The notes under the pieces are model-generated. The model was not told the origin of the DNA, made no database searches, and saw only the letters and a list, made by a program, of their open reading frames with translations. This document shows, piece by piece, positions 1 through 6,630 of a stretch of 8,949 bases of DNA (position 1 is the first letter of the stretch; each line of letters begins with the position of its first letter). A program made the translations under genes and the position numbers. Source of the stretch: DATHXC01 sp041662005 (lineage in GTDB: Bacteria; Pseudomonadota; Gammaproteobacteria; Burkholderiales; Methylophilaceae); contig JBAZTJ010000107.1 of assembly GCA_041662005.1 (NCBI GenBank), positions 1-8,949 on the forward strand, in the 5' to 3' direction.

Positions 1-188
1 AACGCTGACAGATTCCCCAGCTTGGATGCAGTCTTTGCCTGCGGTGCAGAAGTAGCCTGACTTGTTTTAAATGAAACAGGGCCTGCCGTACCGGTGCTGG
101 TGGACTTTGAGCAGCCATTAGCAAGGGCCAAGAGGGCGATGGCAGATAGAGTGGCAACGGAGTGAGTCATCGAATGCAAATGGCGCAT
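1..188 (-). CDS. Probable small lipoprotein, N-terminal part (runs off left edge)
   Basis: An open frame from ATG at 188-186 reads without a stop to the window edge (62 codons). The start is supported by AAGGA six bases upstream. The product begins MRHLHSM, followed by a hydrophobic stretch (residues 11-23) and then LALANGC, with Cys26 as the likely lipidated residue. After it comes a Ser/Thr/Ala/Lys-rich low-complexity stretch typical of the linker behind a lipoprotein anchor. The Asn at -2 and Ala at -3 relative to the Cys are not the classic lipobox, so lipidation is probable rather than certain. A second in-frame ATG (codon 7) would still leave a signal peptide. The gene follows the DUF347 gene by only 28 bases on the same strand, so the two are probably cotranscribed. 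The family cannot be told, because the mature domain is outside the window. Confidence 0.6.
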   Translation of the reverse strand, partial: MRHLHSMTHSVATLSAIALLALANGCSKSTSTGTAGPVSFKTSQATSAPQAKTASKLGNLSA

Positions 189-216
189 GTTTTTTCCTTG
201 AGTTATTAGATAGACT

Positions 217-999
217 TTATTCGACGGCTTGTGTATTCATGCGATTGCCAACGCTAAACTGCGCGACGACCACCAGTATCACGATCACGGTCAGGAATAG
301 AGCACTGGTCCACATGGCACCCATGCCGAGGCCCCCATAGGCCTTGGCCTGCGTCAGCAGGTCGCCAAGTGCGGCACCGAAGGGGCGAGTCAGGATGTAG
401 CCTATCCAGAAGGTCAGAACGGCGTTGCCGCCCATTCGCCATACCGCATAGGTGATAGCGATCAATATGCCGAATGACATCGCCCCCCATGTGAAGCCCA
501 GACCGAGCGCTTCGGTCGCCAAGTCACCTGCCGCCGTACCCAGTGCAAACGTGCAGAGGATGGCAGACCAGTAAAACAACTCCCTGCGCCGTGTGAAAAT
601 TTCATGGATGGACAAAGTACGTTCCACCCAAAACCAAACCGCAAAAATCCCTGCCAGCGCCACGGCAAATGCTGACGTGCTGACATACAGGCTCACGCCT
701 AGTCCATCGGTGAGCAGGTCAGTAATCAGGGTACCAACTACACTGACCAGAACAACTGTGAGCCAGTAAATCCAGGGTGTGTAGCGGCGCGTGCGTAACT
801 GCATGAATAGGGCAATAGCCAACAGTGCACCCATTATTGCGTGGGTTACGCCTTGGCCGAAGCCTGCGTTGACGGCCAGAAAGTCGGCTCCGGTTTCTCC
901 GACCGTCGTGGACATAATCTTGATGATCCAGAACGTGAGGGTAACGTCGGGGACTTTGTTTAGCCAATTTGATGTGGGATGTGTAGCCAGCGCATTCAT
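217..999 (-). CDS. DUF347-repeat polytopic membrane protein (COG4705-like)
   Basis: This encodes a 260-residue inner-membrane protein built from four internal repeats. Each repeat carries Trp, then nine residues, Gly, four residues, Asp: W24/G34/D39, W79/G89/D94, W144/G154/D159 and W198/G208/D213. Each is followed by a second hydrophobic helix, giving about eight membrane segments in all. This matches the DUF347 (COG4705) family, whose members have four tandem two-helix repeats with a conserved Trp; the biochemical function is unknown to me. I chose the ATG at 999-997 because GGAG lies eight bases upstream. The open frame extends 13 codons further to a TTG at 1038, which I see no reason to use. 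The regularly placed membrane Asp residues would suit a cation-binding or transport role (inference). Its neighbours are a PepSY gene upstream and a lipoprotein gene 28 bases downstream, on the same strand. It is less GC-rich than the efflux operon. Confidence 0.85.
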   Translation of the reverse strand: MNALATHPTSNWLNKVPDVTLTFWIIKIMSTTVGETGADFLAVNAGFGQGVTHAIMGALLAIALFMQLRTRRYTPWIYWLTVVLVSVVGTLITDLLTDGLGVSLYVSTSAFAVALAGIFAVWFWVERTLSIHEIFTRRRELFYWSAILCTFALGTAAGDLATEALGLGFTWGAMSFGILIAITYAVWRMGGNAVLTFWIGYILTRPFGAALGDLLTQAKAYGGLGMGAMWTSALFLTVIVILVVVAQFSVGNRMNTQAVE

Positions 1000-1222
1000 A
1001 GAGTTATCTCCGTCCAAAGCGTATGGGTTTTGATACAAGTATTGCCAGACAAACTTAGCTCAGTCATAGATGCAATCATTTACGTATCCACCGAACCCGA
1101 TGATGGCCGGTAGCCCTCAAATGGCATACTCAGCGAAAAAGGTGGCTAAGGTTAGCAGCAGCGTGCTTGGGTGTTCTGGGGCATTCGGCTAGAGAAATAG
1201 TGCGTAATTGCAGTCTCCGATA

Positions 1223-1256
1223 GCATCCCCGTGGTCGGATCTCCACACGGGGATGC
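1223..1256 (-). terminator. 11-bp hairpin downstream of the PepSY gene
   Basis: The arms GCATCCCCGTG (1223-1233) and CACGGGGATGC (1246-1256) are perfectly complementary, with a 12-base loop. The hairpin lies 22 bases past the PepSY stop codon. That position suits a transcription terminator or a 3'-end stabilising structure for the minus-strand PepSY transcript. No T-run follows on the minus strand, so it is not a canonical intrinsic terminator. The rest of the gap (1000-1277) shows no gene and no convincing promoter. Confidence 0.45.
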
Positions 1257-1277
1257 CCCGATCGTACTGGCGTGTAG

Positions 1278-1613
1278 TCAGTCTTGTTTGTCGTGATCGT
1301 CATCGCGATCCGCTTTGTCTTCAGCGGACGAAATGACCGTGCCCTTGTCAGCGTCGACCTTGACATCAAAGACCTTGGCCCCACTGACGACTTCCACGTC
1401 ATAGACCCATCCTTGCTTCGAGTTCTCATACTCGGCGCGTGTAGCCTTGCCGTTGGCGTGTTGCTCGGCAGTGGTGACAGCTTGTGCAAGCGGGATTTTG
1501 GCCTTTGTAATGGCCATTGCTTCGTTTTCCATACCACCTTGGGCACCATAGGCGACGGTGCCCGCAGTGGTTATGGTGGCAACCAGTAGGGAAAGTTTGC
1601 TGTAGCGATGCAT
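1278..1613 (-). CDS. Exported PepSY-domain protein with acidic C-terminus
   Basis: This is a 111-residue secreted protein. Residues 1-23 form a signal peptide (MHRYSK, then a hydrophobic core, cleavage probably near Gly23). One PepSY domain follows: a helix with LAQAVTTAEQ (42-51), GKATRAEYE (55-63), then the strands WVYDVEVVSG (69-78) and VFDVKVDADKGTVISS (81-96). The last dozen residues are Asp-rich with a His (DRDDDHDKQD), which could bind cations (inference). The start ATG at 1613 has GGAG seven bases upstream; a longer in-frame reading lacks a signal peptide at its N-terminus. PepSY proteins of this size are periplasmic and often sit beside two-component systems or metal genes; their molecular role is generally thought to be inhibitory or binding. 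Here the gene is divergent from the metal-efflux operon, so the two may share the 1614-1811 control region. Confidence 0.85.
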   Translation of the reverse strand: MHRYSKLSLLVATITTAGTVAYGAQGGMENEAMAITKAKIPLAQAVTTAEQHANGKATRAEYENSKQGWVYDVEVVSGAKVFDVKVDADKGTVISSAEDKADRDDDHDKQD

Positions 1614-1715
1614 AGTGCTTCTCCAAAAAGAACGCAGGTATTTGCGCAATGGAGAGACTACGTACGCTGACTTAGCTGGCACTGAGTCGCTCTAAAATAG
1701 CTTAGGGTGATTATT

Positions 1716-1730
1716 TCCCATCTTCTGGGA
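1716..1730. promoter_or_regulatory. Inverted repeat TCCCA-N5-TGGGA, candidate operator
   Basis: The perfect 5-bp arms TCCCA (1716-1720) and TGGGA (1726-1730) have a 5-base spacer, 82 bases before the CzcI-like start codon. The size suits a dimeric regulator half-site pair. Such a short palindrome can arise by chance, and no cognate regulator is in the window. Confidence 0.25.
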
Positions 1731-1748
1731 CGCTTCCTTAATACTTTT

Positions 1749-1764
1749 GGTGAACTTTTTCACC
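1749..1764. promoter_or_regulatory. Inverted repeat GGTGAA-N4-TTCACC, candidate operator
   Basis: The perfect 6-bp arms GGTGAA (1749-1754) and TTCACC (1759-1764) surround CTTT. The site is 47 bases upstream of the CzcI-like start codon, where a repressor or activator of the efflux operon could bind. It is the strongest palindrome of the divergent region. If transcription starts upstream of it, it could instead form a hairpin in the 5' leader. Confidence 0.35.
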
Positions 1765-1811
1765 GATAAGTAGGCCTCGCAAAGTCGTCGCAGGCGTGAT
1801 ACATTCGCGGC

Positions 1812-2207
1812 ATGCGCAAGTCACTCTCCCATTACCTCGCTTTTTTTCTGTTCGTCATGTTCATGACGAATAGTGGCGCATGGACGGGGAGCAGCGTTCG
1901 CCTGGCACATGAGATGGCGCATATCGGCCAACTTGACCAGGATGCCGGTGAGCATGAGCACGCTCACCTGGGCCACAGCGACGACGGCGATCATGATAAT
2001 CGCAACAATGAGGTGCCCAGCAAGTCCGGACACCAGGCCTTGCACGCCGTCGACCACCTTCAGTTTTTCCCGGATACCGCCTTCGGTGGTTTTTCCATGC
2101 TGGCTGCGGACGCCAATGTCCCGCCGCAATTTGTCACCCTGCGTTTGCCGCTGCCGTCGTACGACCCACCGTTCCGCCCGCCTTGTAGCGACGCGCTGAC
2201 AGCCTAA
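1812..2207 (+). CDS. His-rich exported CzcI-like metal-resistance protein
   Basis: This is a 131-residue protein with an N-terminal signal peptide (MRKSLSHY, then a hydrophobic core to about residue 23). The mature part carries ten His between residues 33 and 82, clustered in HEHAHLGHSDDGDHD (48-62), an evident binding region for divalent metal ions. The C-terminal half is short and Pro-rich (YDPPFRPP, 116-123). This layout and its place as first gene before an RND metal-efflux set resemble CzcI of the Cupriavidus czc operon, a periplasmic protein thought to modulate efflux-gene expression. The resemblance is one of pattern, not an alignment. The ATG at 1812 gives the Lys/Arg-bearing signal-peptide start, but I see no clear Shine-Dalgarno before it, so initiation may be weak or the mRNA nearly leaderless. 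A 224-base gap separates it from the adaptor gene. Confidence 0.7.
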   Translation: MRKSLSHYLAFFLFVMFMTNSGAWTGSSVRLAHEMAHIGQLDQDAGEHEHAHLGHSDDGDHDNRNNEVPSKSGHQALHAVDHLQFFPDTAFGGFSMLAADANVPPQFVTLRLPLPSYDPPFRPPCSDALTA

Positions 2208-2209
2208 CT

Positions 2210-2240
2210 CCGTCTGCAAGACGGGGAGCCTGCGCTCCCC
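2210..2240 (+). promoter_or_regulatory. Two overlapping hairpins just after the CzcI-like gene
   Basis: Hairpin one pairs CCGTCT (2210-2215) with AGACGG (2219-2224). Hairpin two pairs GGGGAGC (2223-2229) with GCTCCCC (2234-2240) around a 4-base loop. They share two G residues (2223-2224), so both cannot form at full length. They begin three bases after the CzcI-like stop. No U-run follows. An attenuator, RNA-processing site or mRNA-stability element between the first gene and the efflux genes is plausible. Confidence 0.45.
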
Positions 2241-2366
2241 ATCCAGCATCTGCCGGAGTAGACGCGCGCCCTGATGCGCCGTGCGTCTCTGTCCTCGTTG
2301 CATCTTTTACCTTTTGCTGCCTTCCTTCACAGCCGCCACTCTGGCGCGTCTGGGGAGCGTTGGCGT

Positions 2367-2387
2367 GCCTGGCCTGCGGGCCATGGC
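2367..2387 (+). promoter_or_regulatory. Hairpin upstream of the adaptor gene
   Basis: GCCTGGCC (2367-2374) pairs with GGCCA and GGC (2379-2383 and 2385-2387) around TGCG, giving eight base pairs with one bulged T at 2384. It ends 44 bases before the czcB-like start. It may be part of a structured intercistronic RNA with the 2210-2240 hairpins. The rest of the 2208-2431 gap holds only a doubtful 53-codon frame (2274-2435). Confidence 0.3.
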
Positions 2388-2431
2388 CTCGATTACCCGG
2401 TAGCCCTGTCTGTCTCATTCAGGAAAGAATC

Positions 2432-3547
2432 ATGAAAACAAGAGAAATACTCTCGCCCCTATGTCTGGCGCTTGCGCTGGCATTGTGCCTTCCGTCGTCC
2501 GCTGCGGAGCGTTCGGCCAAATTTGCTGTCACGGAACAGCAGATGAAAGCCCTCGATATTCAAGTGCGGGCATTGCAGCGCGATGCCGAGTTGGTCGTGC
2601 TGAGCCTGCCTGCACAAGTCACGTTGCCCGCCAGTGGCGAACAGATTGTCAGCTCGCCTGTGACGGGCCTGGCGGTGCAGTTGTACGTACAACCGAACCA
2701 GGTAGTCAAGCGCGGCGCACCATTGCTGCGCCTGGTGAGCCAGGAACTCGGGCCTTTGCAATTGCAATTGCTGCAAGCTGCGAGCCGGGCCGGCCTGGCC
2801 CGCCAGACTGCGCAGCGCGAACGCGCCTTGTTCGATGAAGGCATCATCGCCCAGCGCCGCGTACAGGAAGCGCAGACGGCGCTGCAGGACAGCGAAGCGA
2901 CATTGCGGCAGGCTAAAGCTGCGCTGCGCCTGGCCGGTCTGCCGGCGCAGGCAATTGAGCGCATTATTGCCAGCGGCAAGCTGGAGGATGGAGTGACGCT
3001 GACGGCCACCCAGGCCGGCATCGTGACCCAGATCGAAGTCAAACCAGGCCAGCGCATCGATCCTGCCACAGCCTTGCTGCATCTGACGCAACTCGATCGC
3101 CTGGCACTGGAAATCCAGGCGCCCGCAGCGCAATCTGCGGCCTGGCGCGTAGGCGGTACCCTGCAGGTCGAGGGGCGCAACAGCAAGGCACGCATCGTCA
3201 GTATCAGCCCCGTCGTCGCGCCAGGCAGCCAGACGGTCGCCATCCGCGCGGAACTCGATGCCGGCACCAGCGGCTTGCGGCCCGGCGAAATGGTCACAGT
3301 GCAATTGCCACTGGGCGCCAATACGGCCGCCTGGGACGTGCCACTGGCCGCGCTGGCGCACGACGGCAAGCAAGCCTATGTATTTGTGCACTCCAAGGAC
3401 GGTTTTGAAGCGCGTCCGGTCGCCGTCGTCAGTAGCGCAGGGCAGCGCGTGCGGGTGTCCGGCATGCTCAAGGCCGGTGAGAAAATTGCCGTCTCCGGTG
3501 TTGTGGCCCTGAAAGGCTCCTGGCTGGGCGAGAAAGGGGGCAGCTGA
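2432..3547 (+). CDS. czcB: CzcB-like periplasmic adaptor (membrane fusion protein) of an RND metal pump
   Basis: This is a 371-residue periplasmic adaptor that would link the inner-membrane pump to the outer-membrane channel. It has a signal peptide at residues 1-25 (MKTREIL, a Leu/Ala-rich core, SSAAE). The first half of the barrel-sandwich domain is around 68-105 (SPVTGLAVQLYVQPNQVVKRG). An alpha-helical hairpin rich in Gln/Ala/Arg covers about 108-170. The second barrel half contains AGIVTQIEVKPGQ, and a beta-barrel and membrane-proximal domain follow, with GLRPGEMVTVQLP. The ATG at 2432 has AGGA seven bases upstream. It is shorter than typical CzcB proteins, and I see no His-rich or Met-rich metal-binding extension at either end. 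Its stop codon shares one base with the pump start (TGATG). The symbol denotes the family; substrate is not established. Confidence 0.88.
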   Translation: MKTREILSPLCLALALALCLPSSAAERSAKFAVTEQQMKALDIQVRALQRDAELVVLSLPAQVTLPASGEQIVSSPVTGLAVQLYVQPNQVVKRGAPLLRLVSQELGPLQLQLLQAASRAGLARQTAQRERALFDEGIIAQRRVQEAQTALQDSEATLRQAKAALRLAGLPAQAIERIIASGKLEDGVTLTATQAGIVTQIEVKPGQRIDPATALLHLTQLDRLALEIQAPAAQSAAWRVGGTLQVEGRNSKARIVSISPVVAPGSQTVAIRAELDAGTSGLRPGEMVTVQLPLGANTAAWDVPLAALAHDGKQAYVFVHSKDGFEARPVAVVSSAGQRVRVSGMLKAGEKIAVSGVVALKGSWLGEKGGS

Positions 3548-6500
3548 TGCTCGCCCGCCTGATCCAGGCATGCCTCTCGCAACGCCTGTTTGTCCTGCTC
3601 GCAGCGCTGATGCTGGGCGGCGCCGGGTGGTATGCGTTCAAGCAGCTGCCCATCGATGCCTTTCCTGATGTTTCCAGTACACAGGTCAAGATCATCATGA
3701 AAGCCCCCGGCATGACGCCGGAAGAGGTGGAAAGCCGTATTGCGGTGCCGGTTGAAGTTGAAATGCTGGGCATTCCGAAGACCAAGGTCCTGCGGTCGGT
3801 GACGAAATACGGCCTAGCCGACGTAACCATCGACTTTCAGGACGGCACCGATATCTTCTGGGCACGCCAGCAAGTCAGTGAGCGGCTGGCCGGCATCACG
3901 GACAGCTTGCCGAGTGGCATCAGCGGCGGCATGGCGCCGGTTACCACGCCGCTCGGGGAAATGTTCATGTTTACCATCGAGGGCGGCGGTCTTTCCCTGG
4001 CCGAGCGCCGCAGCTTGCTCGACTGGGTGATCCGGCCCGCCTTGCGCACGGTGCCCGGCGTGGCCGATGTGAATGCCCTGGGCGGTGTCGTGCGCGCCTT
4101 CGAGGTCGTGCCCAATCCACTGGCCATGGCGGCAGGCGGTGTCACCCTGGCGCAGTTGAGCGAGGCCATCCGTGCCAACAACCGCAACGACGGTGCCGGA
4201 CGCCTGGGTGAAGGCGATGAAGTACTACTCGTGCGTAGCGAGGGCAGCATCACCAGCCTCGATGATCTGCGCGCGGTCGTCGTCACGGTGCAAAACGGGG
4301 CGCCGCTACGCGTGGGCGCACTGGCCGACGTGCGTATCGGCTCGCTGACACGCTATGGCGTCGTCACCCAGAGCGGCAAAGGGGAGGCGGTGCAGGGACT
4401 GGTGCTGGCTCTTGCCGGCGCCAATGCGCAGCAAGTGGTTGAGGGTGTGCGCAAGAAGCTCGGCGAGATCCAGCCGACCTTGCCCAAGGGCGTCACCCTG
4501 AATGTTTTCTATGACCGGGCCGAGCTCGTTTCGAAAGCCGTGGGCGCCGTCTCGTCGGCGCTGCTGGAGGCAACGGTGATTGTCGTCGTCCTCCTGGTCC
4601 TGTTCCTCGGAAACATGCGCGCGGCTCTCACAGTAGCACTGGTCTTGCCGCTGGCGGCGCTGATCACCTTCATTCTCATGCGCGGCTTCAATATGTCGGC
4701 CAATCTGATGAGTCTGGGCGGCTTGGCCATTGCCATCGGCATGCTGGTCGATGCGGCTGTGGTGGTGGTGGAAAACATCGTCCAAAGGCTGGCGCACGAC
4801 CCGACGGCGGGCAAGTTGCCGCGCCTGCATACGATATACCGGGCGGTGCGCGAAGTGGCCGTCCCGGTCACTTCCGGCATCGTCATCATTATCACGGTCT
4901 TTTTGCCGCTGCTGACCTTGCAGGATCTGGAAGGCAAATTCTTTGCCCCGGTCGCCCTGGCCATCGTCTTTGCACTGGCAGGCTCGCTGCTGCTGTCGTT
5001 GACCGTCATTCCCGTGCTGGCCTCGTATCTGCTACGCGACGTAGCGCATCAGGAACCCTGGTTGCCGCGCAAGCTGCTGATCTGGTACGAACCCGTGCTG
5101 GCCTGGAGCATGCGCCGGCAACGGGTGGTTGCTATCGGCGCCGCAGTCATGCTACTCGGCGCGGGCTTGCTCTACACACAGGTGGGCAAGACGTTCATGC
5201 CAACCATGGATGAGGGCGACCTGATTGTCGGCATCGAAAAGCTGCCTTCCGTCAGCCTGGAGCAAAGCGCTGCACTGGACCTCAAGATTCATCAGGCCCT
5301 GATGCAGGCGCTGCCGGAAGTGACGGGCGTGGTGGCGCGTGCGGGCTCTGACGAGATCGGCCTCGACCCGATGGGTTTGAATCAAACCGACACCTATCTC
5401 TTGCTCAAGCCACGCGGCGAATGGCGGATGAAGGGCAAGGAAGCGCTGATGGACGAGATCCGCAAGGTACTCGACCAGCTGCCGGGCATTAAATACAGTT
5501 TTACGCAACCGATCGAAATGCGCGTGAGCGAGATGATTATTGGCGTGCGCGGCGATATCGCCGTGAAAATCTTCGGTCCCGACCTGGCGCAACTAAACCA
5601 ATTCGCGTCGCAGGTGGAAAGCGTGCTGAAAACCATACCGGGCAATCAGGATGTGTACACGGTGCAAAACGATGGCGTGCAATACCTGCGGGTGGCGGTC
5701 GACCGCCTGCAGGCGGGCCGGCTGGGCTTGAGCGTCGAGGAAATCCAGGATGCGTTGCGGGTGCAGATCGAAGGCCAGCAGGCCGGGCATGCGGTCGAGG
5801 GCAACCGCCGAACACCGATCGTCTTGCGCGCCGACGAGTCCATCCGCCTGTCGCCGACGGATTTCGCCGCCGTACGCATCACCGCCAAGGATGGCAGCAG
5901 CGTGCCGCTCAGCACTGTGGCGAAGCTGGAACGCGCCGAAGGACCGGTCAAGATCGACCGCGAGATGGGCAGCCGCTACAGCGTGGTGATTGCCAATGTC
6001 AGCGGGCGCGACCTGGTGGGCTTCGTCAACGAGGCCAAGGCCAGCGTCGCCAAGACCCTTGCCTTGCCGACCGGCTACCGCATCACCTGGGGCGGCCAGT
6101 TCGAGAACCAGCAGCGTGCGGCCGCGCGCCTGGGCGTGGTCGTTCCGGTGGCCTTGGGACTGATCTTTATCGTGTTGTTTTCCACCTTCCGCTCGGTACG
6201 CCAGGCGCTGCTGATTCTGTCGATCATCCCGTTCGCCTTGGTGGGCGGCATCGTTGCCTTGTGGGCCACGGGTGAGTATCTGTCCGTGCCGGCATCGGTG
6301 GGCTTTATCGCCTTGCTGGGTATTACGGTGCTCAATGGAATCGTTCTGGTCAGTTACTTCAATCAGCTGCGTGCCGAAGGCATGGCCATGGCAGAGCTTG
6401 TGGTGCAGGGGGCGCGCCGCCGCCTGCGCCCCGTGATGATGACCGCCTCGATTACGGCCTTTGGTCTGATCCCGCTGCTGTTCGCCAGCGGGCCGGGCTC

Positions 6501-6630
6501 GGAAATCCAGCGCCCCTTGGCCATTGTGGTGATAGGCGGCTTGATCACGGCGACTGCCTTGACTCTGCTGTTGTTGCCCATTCTTTATTTGCGCTTCGCC
6601 GTGGCGAAGCAGGAGAAACCCCATGACTGA
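3547..6630 (+). CDS. czcA: Heavy-metal efflux RND pump (CzcA/CusA, HME family)
   Basis: This is a 1027-residue proton-driven inner-membrane pump, full length for the family. It has one N-terminal membrane helix (about 12-31), a large periplasmic loop, helices 2-6 (about 335-490), helix 7 (about 524-545), a second periplasmic loop and helices 8-12 (about 864-1018). Transmembrane segment 4 reads GLAIAIGMLVDAAVVVVEN: D402 and E409 match the proton-relay D408 and E415 of CzcA, while the position of CzcA D402 is A396, as in CusA-type pumps. The porter domain has DEGD (555-558) and LDPMGLNQTD (606-615). At the positions of the CusA metal-binding Met573, Met623 and Met672 I read G562, Q613 and E662, which is CzcA-like rather than copper/silver-like. 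A divalent cation substrate is thus likelier; which one is not determined. Start ATG overlaps the adaptor stop; the 3' end overlaps the DUF3240 gene by 8 bases. Confidence 0.93.
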   Translation: MLARLIQACLSQRLFVLLAALMLGGAGWYAFKQLPIDAFPDVSSTQVKIIMKAPGMTPEEVESRIAVPVEVEMLGIPKTKVLRSVTKYGLADVTIDFQDGTDIFWARQQVSERLAGITDSLPSGISGGMAPVTTPLGEMFMFTIEGGGLSLAERRSLLDWVIRPALRTVPGVADVNALGGVVRAFEVVPNPLAMAAGGVTLAQLSEAIRANNRNDGAGRLGEGDEVLLVRSEGSITSLDDLRAVVVTVQNGAPLRVGALADVRIGSLTRYGVVTQSGKGEAVQGLVLALAGANAQQVVEGVRKKLGEIQPTLPKGVTLNVFYDRAELVSKAVGAVSSALLEATVIVVVLLVLFLGNMRAALTVALVLPLAALITFILMRGFNMSANLMSLGGLAIAIGMLVDAAVVVVENIVQRLAHDPTAGKLPRLHTIYRAVREVAVPVTSGIVIIITVFLPLLTLQDLEGKFFAPVALAIVFALAGSLLLSLTVIPVLASYLLRDVAHQEPWLPRKLLIWYEPVLAWSMRRQRVVAIGAAVMLLGAGLLYTQVGKTFMPTMDEGDLIVGIEKLPSVSLEQSAALDLKIHQALMQALPEVTGVVARAGSDEIGLDPMGLNQTDTYLLLKPRGEWRMKGKEALMDEIRKVLDQLPGIKYSFTQPIEMRVSEMIIGVRGDIAVKIFGPDLAQLNQFASQVESVLKTIPGNQDVYTVQNDGVQYLRVAVDRLQAGRLGLSVEEIQDALRVQIEGQQAGHAVEGNRRTPIVLRADESIRLSPTDFAAVRITAKDGSSVPLSTVAKLERAEGPVKIDREMGSRYSVVIANVSGRDLVGFVNEAKASVAKTLALPTGYRITWGGQFENQQRAAARLGVVVPVALGLIFIVLFSTFRSVRQALLILSIIPFALVGGIVALWATGEYLSVPASVGFIALLGITVLNGIVLVSYFNQLRAEGMAMAELVVQGARRRLRPVMMTASITAFGLIPLLFASGPGSEIQRPLAIVVIGGLITATALTLLLLPILYLRFAVAKQEKPHD

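Larger units (their letters stand above)
1614..1811. promoter_or_regulatory. Divergent intergenic control region
   Basis: This 198-base, relatively AT-rich stretch separates the starts of the leftward PepSY gene and the rightward CzcI-like gene, so it should hold both promoters. A TAAAAT resembling a -10 box lies at 1693-1698 on the plus strand, but no -35 sits at suitable spacing. I saw no good sigma-70 pair on either strand, as expected if promoters here depend on an activator. Two perfect inverted repeats (1716-1730 and 1749-1764) lie on the side of the CzcI-like gene. Confidence 0.6.

Noticed and set aside
1000..1038. N-terminal extension of the DUF347 protein to a TTG at 1038
   Set aside because: The ATG at 999 has GGAG eight bases upstream, and the extension has no Shine-Dalgarno of its own that I could see.
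1056..1063. TAGCTCAG, resembling a tRNA D-arm
   Set aside because: No acceptor stem, anticodon stem or T-arm consensus can be fitted around it on the plus strand.
1821..2303. 160-codon open frame on the minus strand opposite the CzcI-like gene
   Set aside because: The opposite frame has a signal peptide, a His-rich metal-binding region and a fitting operon position; this one has no supported start or domain.
2459..3571. 370-codon open frame on the minus strand opposite the adaptor gene
   Set aside because: It mirrors the third-position bias of the real adaptor gene, has no Shine-Dalgarno and no recognisable motif.
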